Notes under the pieces: generated by a model
Told to the model about the DNA's origin: nothing
Seen by the model: the letters and a program-made list of their open reading frames with translations, nothing else
Database searches by the model: none
Assembly: GCA_905208455.1 (NCBI GenBank)
Contig: CAJLPK010000056.1
Location: 1-10,836, forward strand
Direction: 5' to 3'
Source: an uncultured Bacillota bacterium
GTDB lineage: Bacteria > Bacillota > Clostridia > Christensenellales > QAND01
Length of the DNA stretch: 10,836 nucleotides
Shown here: in pieces, positions 1-6,560 of the stretch
Position numbering within the stretch: position 1 is the stretch's first letter
Layout: every line of letters begins with the position of its first letter
Position numbers and translations under genes: made by a program

Positions 1-35
1 GGTCCCGTCCTTTTTTATAGGCTCCTTTATGCTTC

Positions 36-686
36 CTATCCTGCGCGGTAAAATGCCGTCAGCATCGCCGCCAGCGCCGCCGGCGCCGCCGGCGCCTCGC
101 GGTTCACCTCATGCCCTGCGCCCGCTACCCATTGCAGCGAGGCGTTTGCCAGCCTGCCTTGCAGTTGCTCGGCCGCCCTGCGGTTGGCGCGGTCCTTTAC
201 CCCGCAAAGCACCAGCACGCGGCAGCGTACCCGGGGCAAAAGGGCGGGAATATCCACCTCTGCCATGGACGCCGCCAGCCCCCGCACCTGCTGCTTTGTC
301 AGCCCCATGCCTGCAAACGACCTCCGCGGCATCAGCGCAAACAGCACATCCTGTAATTTCAACAGCCGCCTGGGCACGGCATACGGCGTACCAATAAGCA
401 CCAGCGACGCCATTCGTTCCGGCCTGTGCGCCGCATAGTCCAGCGCCAGCACACCGCCCAGCGAAAGCCCGCAAAGGTGCAGCGGCTCCTGTTCTGCGTC
501 CAAAGCGGCAAACAGCGCATCCCTCAGCGCTTGGTACTCCGCCCTGCCTGCCAGCATCGCGCTAAGGTCCAGGGCCGCGGCGCTGACGCCCTGCATCCGC
601 TCAGCCGCTGCCCGCCAGCTTTCCGGCCCCTGCCCCAGGCCATGCAACAGCACCACCCTCTGCTGTTTTTCCTGTTTTTCCATCAT
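36..686 (-). CDS. Small alpha/beta-hydrolase fold protein
   Basis: A 216-residue protein with the layout of a single-domain alpha/beta hydrolase. Visible elements are the oxyanion-region HGLGQG at residues 15-20, the nucleophile elbow GLSLGG with Ser75, a candidate acid Asp165 in GVKD, and a candidate catalytic His192 in GAGHE. All three members of the triad are therefore present and correctly ordered. No signal peptide is seen, so it is probably cytoplasmic. The substrate cannot be told; relatives include esterases, lipases and C-C hydrolases. It starts 1 bp after the stop of the upstream membrane protein, so the two are probably translated from one mRNA. An AAAGGG lies 4 bp before the first ATG and 7 bp before the second (683), so the second Met may be the true start. 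The C-terminal part is Ala/Pro-rich because of a 9-bp GC-rich repeat. Confidence 0.85.
   Translation of the reverse strand: MMEKQEKQQRVVLLHGLGQGPESWRAAAERMQGVSAAALDLSAMLAGRAEYQALRDALFAALDAEQEPLHLCGLSLGGVLALDYAAHRPERMASLVLIGTPYAVPRRLLKLQDVLFALMPRRSFAGMGLTKQQVRGLAASMAEVDIPALLPRVRCRVLVLCGVKDRANRRAAEQLQGRLANASLQWVAGAGHEVNREAPAAPAALAAMLTAFYRAG
72..98. repeat. Three imperfect 9-bp GC-rich tandem units inside the hydrolase gene
   Basis: The plus strand reads CAGCGCCGC, CGGCGCCGC, CGGCGCCTC in tandem. On the coding strand this gives the residue string EAPAAPAAL near the C-terminus of the alpha/beta hydrolase. The repeat keeps the reading frame. It may simply be codon bias in an Ala/Pro stretch. Confidence 0.6.
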
Positions 687-687
687 T

Positions 688-1911
688 TCACCCTTTTAGA
701 TTCATATACAGCGCGCCGTAAAGGTTGAACATCACGGCAAACGCCCCCAGCAGCAGCTCCCACCGATTGGGCGTTTTACGTTCACAGCGCATAAAATACC
801 ACAGCACATACGGCAGCAGGTCCACCGTATACCGCGCGCCGAACTGCCAGCCGCCAAAGGTCTTATGCACCATCAGCATCCCCAGGTTCAGGCACAACGC
901 CGCCGTGATTAGCCATTTTTCCCCTGTCATGCGCTTTTTCGCAATATCCTGCACCAGATACACAAACCATACGATGAAAACCGGGTTGGCGATATAAAAC
1001 ATAAAGCCGTCAAACAGCGGGAAGGAAAGCGTGCCGTCCGCCTGTACCGTCACAGGGCGCAGCAGGATATTGTAGGCGTTCTGCCACAGGTATTTTCCGC
1101 CGAACTGCTCGCTGCCCTCGGCGGAAAATTCCGGCAGGTAATTGTGCCCGAATTCCAGGGGATTGCCAAAGCGCGCGTAATTGTACCACGCATAGCACAG
1201 CCCGATCATCAAAGGGATGAGCAGGTATTTGGCCTGGCGCAGCGCCGCTTTATGCCACGCAACGCCCGCCTCCCGTTTGTCCTGCATGCAAAAATACACA
1301 TACGCCGCCCCCAAAAGGCACAGCGAAAACGGGCGGCACCCCACCGCCAGGGCTATCAGCGACAGGCACAGTATTTTTTTGCGGCACAGCATCGCCCAGA
1401 CCGCCCCAAAGCACAGCGCCAGATTCAGCCCCTGCGCCAAAAACCAAACCCCGCCCGTGGTAGACATCCACAGCATATTGCTGCCCATCACAAAAAACAC
1501 GGTCCAGAACATCGAAACCGTGTCTTTCGCGCCCATCTTGCGGAAGCATTCGTAGGCGCATACCACAGCCGCCAGCGCAAACACCATGACCACGAGGCTG
1601 TTCGGCGTGTCCGCGCCCCAAATAAACGTCAGCGGCAGCATCACCACCGACGGCAGCGGGGGAAAGGATACATACACCTGCCCATTGTACATGGCCAGCT
1701 CCAGCCAGCTGTAATTCTGCGAAAGCGCCATGCGCCCTTCCCGCCATGCCAGCGCCTGAAGGGTATAGCTGTCCCATGCGTTGTGCTGGAACAGCGTGCC
1801 GCCCAAAAGGTCATGCAGCAGCACATAGCCCGCTATGAGCACGCACAGCGTACCCACCAGCAGCCAGTCGATACGCCCCATCCGTTTTTTCAGCCTTGTC
1901 CCATTCATCAT
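688..1911 (-). CDS. Multi-span membrane protein, GT-C glycosyltransferase-like
   Basis: About 407 residues from the chosen start, very hydrophobic, with roughly nine to eleven predicted membrane helices. A short basic N-terminus (RLKKR) precedes the first helix, followed by an outer loop containing NAWDSYTLQAL. This position matches the loop after helix 1 that carries the catalytic acid in GT-C enzymes using polyprenyl-phosphate sugars. A second conserved-looking stretch is YVSFPPLPS near residues 79-87. This suggests transfer of a sugar to a lipid, glycan or protein on the outer membrane face, but it is inference from architecture. The open frame extends upstream to 2037, but that extension (Arg/Lys/Gly-rich, overlapping the MATE gene) does not look like protein. 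I chose the double Met at 1911/1908, although no good Shine-Dalgarno precedes it. The downstream hydrolase follows directly. Confidence 0.7.
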   Translation of the reverse strand: MMNGTRLKKRMGRIDWLLVGTLCVLIAGYVLLHDLLGGTLFQHNAWDSYTLQALAWREGRMALSQNYSWLELAMYNGQVYVSFPPLPSVVMLPLTFIWGADTPNSLVVMVFALAAVVCAYECFRKMGAKDTVSMFWTVFFVMGSNMLWMSTTGGVWFLAQGLNLALCFGAVWAMLCRKKILCLSLIALAVGCRPFSLCLLGAAYVYFCMQDKREAGVAWHKAALRQAKYLLIPLMIGLCYAWYNYARFGNPLEFGHNYLPEFSAEGSEQFGGKYLWQNAYNILLRPVTVQADGTLSFPLFDGFMFYIANPVFIVWFVYLVQDIAKKRMTGEKWLITAALCLNLGMLMVHKTFGGWQFGARYTVDLLPYVLWYFMRCERKTPNRWELLLGAFAVMFNLYGALYMNLKG

Positions 1912-1917
1912 AACAAG

Positions 1918-1926
1918 ATTGTAACA
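1918..1926 (-). promoter_or_regulatory. Candidate extended -10 element just before the membrane-protein gene
   Basis: The minus strand reads TGTTACAAT, that is a TGn extended -10 followed by TACAAT (5 of 6 to consensus). A weak -35 (TTGTAG, 3 of 6) lies 16 bp upstream. Initiation about 7 nt downstream would fall at or next to the ATG at 1911, giving a leaderless mRNA. This rests on motif matching only. Confidence 0.35.
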
Positions 1927-1972
1927 TATTTCCGGCCGCCTACAAGCTTTCGGTGCCTTTCCCACAAAAAGC

Positions 1973-3373
1973 TCACGATTTCGCCGTTTTCTGCGCCCAT
2001 TTGCCAAGCCCCAGCGGCTTTTTCCACCATCCGCCAAAGTACCGTGTCAACAGCAAAATGCAGCGCGTCACGTTGTCCGCTACCATACACAGCCAAACCT
2101 GCGGCAGGCCCAGATGCAGCACATATACCACCACGAACGTGCATGCGATGCGGACGCCCCACATCGTGGCCAGCGAAATCGCAAACGGCATTTTGACATC
2201 CCCTACCCCGTTGAATACGCCTTCCATGATGATGGCCGCTGCAAAGAACGGCTCGGAAAACGCCACGATGCGCAGCAGCCTGGTTCCCAGCGCAATGACC
2301 GCCGCATCGCGGGTAAAGATGGATAGGATAGCGCCCGGCACAAAGAACAGCAGCGTGCTCATCAGCCCCATCAGCATTACGGCGATCACACAAATCGCAG
2401 AGGCATACTGCATCAGCTTTTTTTCATCCTTTTCGCCGGCAGAAAAGCCGCAGAGCGTGGCCGCCGCCATCTGCATCCCGTATCCGGGGATGTAAAAGGC
2501 CTGCTCTGCCGTGATGGCAATGGAATGGGCCGCCACCGCCACCGTGCCCAATTTGGCAATCAGCGAGGTAAATACCACCTGCCCCAGGCAGGCCGTGATG
2601 CGCTCTCCTGCAATCGGCGTGCCCACCGCCACGCATTGCCGCATCACCGGCCCATCCAGCCGCTTTTTCATAGCGCGCAGCTGTAAAACGGGATGGCGCA
2701 TCACCGCCCAAAACATCAGGCTGCCCCCTACCACATAGGAAACCGCCGTCGCAATCGCAGCGCCCAGCACGCCCAGCCCTGCCGGGCCAATCAAAAGGAA
2801 ATTCAAAAGGATATTCAGCGCGTTCATGATGGTGTTAAAAATCATCGGCGTGCGCGTATTGCCCGTTGCGCGCAGCACCGAAGCCATCAAAATGCTGCTG
2901 CTCCGAAACAGCATCGGCAGTGATACCACGCCGAAATACAGCGAGGCGTTGCGCCGTATTTCCATATCCGCCCCCAGCCAGCCAGGCAAAAATGGCGCGA
3001 TGGCCACCGTGACAACGCCCAGCCCTACGCCCAGAAAAACCATCAGCCAGACGGCCTGTATGCCCGCCTTGCGCGCCGTTTCCCTATCGCCGCTGCCCAG
3101 CGCCCGTGAAATGACGGACAGCACCCCCATGCCAAAGGCAAACAGCGGTGCGTTTACCAGCCACATCATCGAGGTCGTCAGCCCCACGGAGGCCGACGCC
3201 TCCGCCCCAATGGCCCCTACCTGCGCCGTATCCGCATACGATACCACCGTCTGCAGGGCCTGCTCCACCACCGTGGGCCAGGCCAAATGCAAGATGGTAC
3301 GCATCCGTTCCCTGTCTCCCAGGGTCTGCCGTAAACCGCGCCAGCCCTTCATCCTGATCCCCCCATATCCCAT
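1973..3373 (-). CDS. MATE family efflux transporter, NorM-like
   Basis: A polytopic protein of about 466 residues with the twelve-helix, two-bundle pattern of MATE antiporters, which expel cationic drugs or metabolites in exchange for Na+ or H+. Family marks include WPTVVEQALQTVVSYADT in helix 1, with an acidic residue in the membrane, VLRATGNTRTPM between helices, and a second-half acidic residue in GTPIAGERI. The last resembles the buried Glu of NorM proteins. Starts at 3397, 3373 and 3352 are possible. A candidate promoter at 3389-3417 argues against 3397. At 3352 a GGGGGG lies 6 bp upstream; at 3373 only a weaker GGGGAAGAG is found. Choice of 3373 is provisional. The gene is transcribed separately from the restriction genes upstream, which end at a terminator. 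The substrate is unknown. It is a different subfamily from the MATE gene at 9015. Confidence 0.9.
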   Translation of the reverse strand: MGYGGIRMKGWRGLRQTLGDRERMRTILHLAWPTVVEQALQTVVSYADTAQVGAIGAEASASVGLTTSMMWLVNAPLFAFGMGVLSVISRALGSGDRETARKAGIQAVWLMVFLGVGLGVVTVAIAPFLPGWLGADMEIRRNASLYFGVVSLPMLFRSSSILMASVLRATGNTRTPMIFNTIMNALNILLNFLLIGPAGLGVLGAAIATAVSYVVGGSLMFWAVMRHPVLQLRAMKKRLDGPVMRQCVAVGTPIAGERITACLGQVVFTSLIAKLGTVAVAAHSIAITAEQAFYIPGYGMQMAAATLCGFSAGEKDEKKLMQYASAICVIAVMLMGLMSTLLFFVPGAILSIFTRDAAVIALGTRLLRIVAFSEPFFAAAIIMEGVFNGVGDVKMPFAISLATMWGVRIACTFVVVYVLHLGLPQVWLCMVADNVTRCILLLTRYFGGWWKKPLGLGKWAQKTAKS

Positions 3374-3388
3374 TGTCTCTTCCCCAAA

Positions 3389-3417
3389 ATGATACATCGC
3401 CCTGGCCGAGGAGACAA
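3389..3417 (-). promoter_or_regulatory. Candidate promoter of the NorM-like MATE gene
   Basis: On the minus strand TTGTCT (4 of 6 to -35 consensus, 3412-3417) is separated by 17 bp from TATCAT (5 of 6 to -10 consensus, 3389-3394). It sits between the terminator at 3424-3447 and the MATE coding region. A start site near 3382 would leave a very short leader for the ATG at 3373 and about 30 nt for the ATG at 3352. Confidence 0.5.
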
Positions 3418-3423
3418 GAGGAG

Positions 3424-3447
3424 AAAAAAAGCGTGCCCGCGGCACGC
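3424..3447 (-). terminator. Intrinsic terminator after the restriction-modification operon
   Basis: On the minus strand a perfect 7-bp stem GCGTGCC / GGCACGC with a 3-nt GCG loop is followed directly by seven T residues. It begins 6 bp after the stop codon of the methyltransferase gene. The stem is GC-rich, like the host background and unlike the AT-rich genes it terminates. Confidence 0.88.
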
Positions 3448-3453
3448 CTGCAT

Positions 3454-4098
3454 TTATTTTCGGATCGCTGTGGTATGGTTGGCATAGGTGTGCCAGTCCG
3501 GCTCATAATCCTCCGTTGCCTGATTCCCCCACATATCCCAATTCTTTCTATCCCCTCTTGCAAACAATTCCAAAAATGGGCCGGCAGAACAGCTTTCAAT
3601 AAGCGAAATAAATTCATCTGGCTTTCTTGAATGTTCACGCTTCATGGATCTTATTAGGTTAACCTGAGATCTCCCTGCTTGTAAAGTTCGATTTTTATCT
3701 CCTTTTATGCCAAAAAGAAGAATCTCTGTTACATTTCTAAAATAAAAACCTACTCCTCTGCCATCTGGCATTCCATCCTTACGTACTTTTTCCCAAATAA
3801 GGTTTGTCTTATATTCGAAGCCCCAAGCTTCCATAACTTCAAGACCCTCAGGCAACAGCGCATTGGGCACCCATAGATAAAGATGACACTTTTCATCTGC
3901 CACCTCGGAAACAGGTAATTGCTTTATTTCATCTAACTTCATTGTCCCATAGCGCGTTAATCTTTTATGCTCTGGCGCTACTTTCCCTGTTCTATTCTGA
4001 AATTGCCAGGGTGGATCAGCATAAATTGTCCTATATCTTTTTTCAGCTGTAAATTGCCTAAATTTTTCTATTGTCAATTCCAGTTCCATTTTCTCCAT
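3454..4098 (-). CDS. MT-A70 family adenine-N6 DNA methyltransferase (modification subunit)
   Basis: A 214-residue protein of the MT-A70 family, whose bacterial members are mostly DNA adenine-N6 methyltransferases using S-adenosylmethionine. The catalytic motif DPPW is at residues 28-31 in TIYADPPWQF. Other family marks are LYLWVPN (73-79), HSRKPDEF (156-163) and FLELFARG (175-182), the last forming the SAM-binding strand and turn. The length is normal for a stand-alone enzyme. It begins 4 bp after the stop of the endonuclease gene, with AGAGGGG upstream inside that gene, so the two are almost certainly co-transcribed. Its likely job is to protect the host sites cut by its neighbour. The base composition is AT-rich, unlike flanking genes, which indicates recent transfer. 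The recognition sequence cannot be read from the sequence. An RNA substrate is a less likely alternative given the neighbour. Confidence 0.9.
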   Translation of the reverse strand: MEKMELELTIEKFRQFTAEKRYRTIYADPPWQFQNRTGKVAPEHKRLTRYGTMKLDEIKQLPVSEVADEKCHLYLWVPNALLPEGLEVMEAWGFEYKTNLIWEKVRKDGMPDGRGVGFYFRNVTEILLFGIKGDKNRTLQAGRSQVNLIRSMKREHSRKPDEFISLIESCSAGPFLELFARGDRKNWDMWGNQATEDYEPDWHTYANHTTAIRK

Positions 4099-4102
4099 AT
4101 AT

Positions 4103-4774
4103 TCAGTACCCCTCTACACAAGGCTTACAGATACCAATAGCCAAAATAGGACATCCACCATTTCTACGAGATCTTAGTCTATATTCCAATTTCCCCATCC
4201 AGGTTGTGCTTGCTCCATACTTTTGCATCAGCGGCTTCCCTCTATGATCCGTAATCTCCTTAAAAATATCGTTAAGTTCCTCGGCTCTCGTTACAATAAT
4301 CCCTACATCGATTAATCCACAATCAAAATATGTCCTCATTGCCAGCAAATCTCGATCAAATGTTTGATCCTTACTATTCCACTCAAGGTCAAATGCTACT
4401 TTCCCCTTGATAAAGTCAATATTATGTCCATCAATATATCCCTTTAAAACTCTTTCATCAAACGGTTGCTTTTCAAATCGTCCTCTTTGATTCTTTCTTC
4501 TCGGATACATTTTCACCAATAAATCCCCAGTAATCCTAATCTCTCGCCAACCAAGAGGATATAGAACATCATCAAATTTTTTTGGAATTGCCGTCTCATT
4601 CCCTCCTGCCGCTTTTAGTTCCTCTACTGTAATCTGCAACCGTTGTAAGCAATCCTGAATTTCATTCCATTCTGTTGAAAAAGCTTGCCCCAGAATCTCC
4701 ATCGCATGCCCATAGTTATGAAACTCAAACTTTTGTAATAAATCGGCTCGTATATACCGGGTCAAACTTGACAT
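4103..4774 (-). CDS. BglII/BstYI-type type II restriction endonuclease
   Basis: A 223-residue protein that I recognise as related to the BglII/BstYI family. The central stretch HNIDFIKGKVAFDLEWNSKD, followed by DRDLLAMR and VGIIVTR, matches the family core of a PD-(D/E)XK-like nuclease. Recalling BglII as Asp84, Glu93 and Gln95, the same spacing here gives Asp120, Asp129 and Glu131, so the metal site would be D-x8-D-x-E. The C-terminal GGCPILAIGI is also typical. The length matches BglII (223 aa). It would cut unmodified double-stranded DNA as a dimer; the target is perhaps AGATCT or a related GATC-centred site, but this is inference. The start at 4774 has AGGGGG 5 bp upstream. It precedes the methyltransferase in the operon. 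Codons such as ATA, TTA and CGA at its start, and AT-richness (20 G/C of 60 at 4381-4440), set it apart from neighbours. Confidence 0.85.
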   Translation of the reverse strand: MSSLTRYIRADLLQKFEFHNYGHAMEILGQAFSTEWNEIQDCLQRLQITVEELKAAGGNETAIPKKFDDVLYPLGWREIRITGDLLVKMYPRRKNQRGRFEKQPFDERVLKGYIDGHNIDFIKGKVAFDLEWNSKDQTFDRDLLAMRTYFDCGLIDVGIIVTRAEELNDIFKEITDHRGKPLMQKYGASTTWMGKLEYRLRSRRNGGCPILAIGICKPCVEGY

Positions 4775-4804
4775 CTTATCCCCCTAAATTTTTTTATTTT
4801 CTTA

Positions 4805-4833
4805 AATGTATCACATACGGATAGCTTGTGCAA
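4805..4833 (-). promoter_or_regulatory. Candidate promoter of the restriction-modification operon
   Basis: On the minus strand TTGCAC (4828-4833) is followed after exactly 17 bp by TACATT (4805-4810), with a TG dinucleotide one base upstream of the -10 (TGATACATT). The -35 matches only 3 of 6 and the -10 matches 4 of 6, so the call rests on spacing, the extended -10 and location upstream of the endonuclease gene. Confidence 0.45.
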
Positions 4834-4867
4834 TTTTCTTTCTGATGATTAAGAGCAATGTATCCGT
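4817..4867. repeat. 7-bp inverted repeat around the restriction operon promoter
   Basis: ACGGATA at 4817-4823 is the exact reverse complement of TATCCGT at 4861-4867, separated by 37 bp. One arm lies in the -10/-35 spacer of the candidate promoter. It could be an operator or chance; no T-run follows, so it is not a terminator. Confidence 0.3.
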
Positions 4868-4877
4868 TTTTTTATCC

Positions 4878-6560
4878 TTACCGCTGCTCTACCGCCCTGC
4901 CGTTTTCCAGCCGGATGATGCGGCTGCAGCCCGTCAGCGTGGACATGCGGTGGGAAATGATGAGCACGGTCTTGTCCGCGTATTCCCGCTTCAGCGTATC
5001 CAGCAGCTCCTTCTCGTGGAGGGTATCCAAGCTGCTGGTCGGCTCATCCATCACAAGCACATCCGGATCCGTCAGCATGGCGCGGGCGATGCCGATGCGC
5101 TGCCTCTCCCCGCCGGACAGCCGCGCCCCCATCTGCCCCATCTGTGTCTGGTAGCCCTCCGGCAGGGTCTGGATAAAGTCGTGGATGCCGGCGCGCTTGG
5201 CCGCCTTTGTGATCTCGTCCTGCGGCGCATCCGGCCAGCCCAGCGCTATGTTCTGCGCAATCGTCGTGTTATACAAAAACGTATCCTGCTCCAGCACGGC
5301 AATGCGCCGGTGCAATTCCGACAGCCGCGTATTTTGGATCGGCACGCCGTTGAGCTTGATGCTCCCCTCCGTAGGGTTCCAAAACCTCAGCAGCAAGCGC
5401 AGCACCGTGGATTTTCCCATCCCGCTTTCCCCTACAATGCCGATTTTTTCCCCTCTGCGGATGTGCAGCGTAAACCCATCCAAAATCTTTCTTCCCTGCT
5501 TGGTATACTGGAACCCCGTGTTTTCAAAATCAATGGTTTCAATGGGCCCCATCTCGCAGGGCTCGGCGCTCTCCTTTACCTCCGGCTCGGTATCCTCCAG
5601 GATAAACAGGCGCTCTGCGGCGGCATAGGTTTCCAGCAGGCTGGAAATCACCGTCGTGAGCGACTGCGTGGAGGAAAACGAGGCCGTCGCCAAAAACGAA
5701 ATGAGGATGGTCCCCACCGGGTCGGCCGCGCCGCTGGCCGCCAGGTATGTGGCTGCCACCAAAATCAAAATGCGGGCCAGGTACACGAAAAACGTCGGCG
5801 CCGAGGAGACTGTCTGCCGATGCAGCGTGATGCCGTGCGCGGCGCGGTTCACCTGCTTGTTCTGCGATAGGATACGGGCTAGCTGATCGTCCGCCACGCC
5901 GAAGATCTGGATGTCCTTGATGCCGTATACGCTTTCCAGCACCATGGATTTGATTTCCCCCAGCCGTTCACGGTAGCGCATGCCGATGGGCCGCCCTGCC
6001 TTGATGGCAATCAGCGGCAAAGCAATGCTGACGATAAGGTAAATCGGCAGCAGCACCGCGGCAAACAGCGGGCTGAATGACAGCGCCAGCGCCAGCGTCG
6101 TACACGGCAGCAGGATGACGGTAAACATCGGCCCGATGGTATGTGCAAAGAAAAACTCCACCGTCTCTATGTCGGATACGGCGATATTCAGCAAATCGCC
6201 TTTTTTCCTTTCCATCAGGCAGGCGGGGGCCAGGCGGCGGATGGTTTCAAACAAATGCACCCGCATGCTGGCCAGCAGGCGGTACGATGCCGCATGCGAG
6301 ACCACCCCTTCCCCATAACGGCCCAGCACAATCATCAGGCCGCTGAGCCCGGTGAGCACGCCGTACAGCACGGCAGAGCCCCCTACCTTGCCGGCACACG
6401 CCAAGATCCACAGCGCACCAAACCCCATCAGGCCCATCTGGGAAAGGTTGCCCACCACGCTGGCGACTGTGGAAAGCGCCAGCATGCCCTTTACCGGCGC
6501 GGCGATATGCAGCAGCCGCTTTGTCATGGTCCAGATCGAATAACGGAACCTGCGTTTCAT
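4878..6560 (-). CDS. ABC exporter half-transporter, CydC-like (permease fused to ATPase)
   Basis: A 560-residue half-transporter with an N-terminal six-helix membrane domain (about 1-315) and a C-terminal nucleotide-binding domain (about 340-560). The ATPase motifs are intact: Walker A GESGMGKST (377-385), Q-loop EQ near 424-425, signature LSGGE (481-485), Walker B VLVMDE with catalytic Glu506, and H-loop His537. The segment SHAASYRLLASMRVHLFE and RKKGDLLNIAVSDIE resembles CydC, a subunit of the thiol exporter CydDC. No cytochrome bd genes are near, so the cargo may differ. Its ATG overlaps the TGA of the preceding ABC gene (ATGA) with GGAGGG about 6 bp upstream, which fits translational coupling and equal amounts of the two subunits. 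No terminator is visible after its stop. It probably acts in the cytoplasmic membrane as a heterodimer with the 6557-8317 product. Confidence 0.92.
   Translation of the reverse strand: MKRRFRYSIWTMTKRLLHIAAPVKGMLALSTVASVVGNLSQMGLMGFGALWILACAGKVGGSAVLYGVLTGLSGLMIVLGRYGEGVVSHAASYRLLASMRVHLFETIRRLAPACLMERKKGDLLNIAVSDIETVEFFFAHTIGPMFTVILLPCTTLALALSFSPLFAAVLLPIYLIVSIALPLIAIKAGRPIGMRYRERLGEIKSMVLESVYGIKDIQIFGVADDQLARILSQNKQVNRAAHGITLHRQTVSSAPTFFVYLARILILVAATYLAASGAADPVGTILISFLATASFSSTQSLTTVISSLLETYAAAERLFILEDTEPEVKESAEPCEMGPIETIDFENTGFQYTKQGRKILDGFTLHIRRGEKIGIVGESGMGKSTVLRLLLRFWNPTEGSIKLNGVPIQNTRLSELHRRIAVLEQDTFLYNTTIAQNIALGWPDAPQDEITKAAKRAGIHDFIQTLPEGYQTQMGQMGARLSGGERQRIGIARAMLTDPDVLVMDEPTSSLDTLHEKELLDTLKREYADKTVLIISHRMSTLTGCSRIIRLENGRAVEQR

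Noticed and set aside
1..35. Possible ribosome site for a further gene off the left edge (AAAGGAG and AAGGA on the minus strand)
   Set aside because: The motifs are present after the hydrolase stop, but no start codon or coding sequence lies within the window, so no feature can be supported.
1912..2037. Upstream extension of the membrane-protein frame to 2037
   Set aside because: It overlaps the MATE gene end by 65 bp and would add a Lys/Arg/Gly-rich tail before the first membrane helix, with no ribosome site near 2037.
1144..2196. 350-codon open frame on the plus strand
   Set aside because: It is antisense to the GT-C-like membrane protein and the MATE gene. The product is rich in Arg, His, Gln and Pro with no recognisable domain, typical of a shadow frame in GC-rich DNA.
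3374..3445. Upstream extension of the NorM-like frame to 3445
   Set aside because: It would include the terminator hairpin and the candidate promoter in the coding region, so starts at 3373 or 3352 are preferred.
3440..4890. Direct repeats or insertion-sequence ends flanking the restriction cassette
   Set aside because: I compared the two edges by eye and found only short chance matches around CGCTG; nothing like a target-site duplication or terminal inverted repeat.
4806..5870. 354-codon open frame on the plus strand
   Set aside because: It lies antisense to the CydC-like ABC gene, whose ATPase motifs are intact. The predicted product is low-complexity and resembles nothing known.
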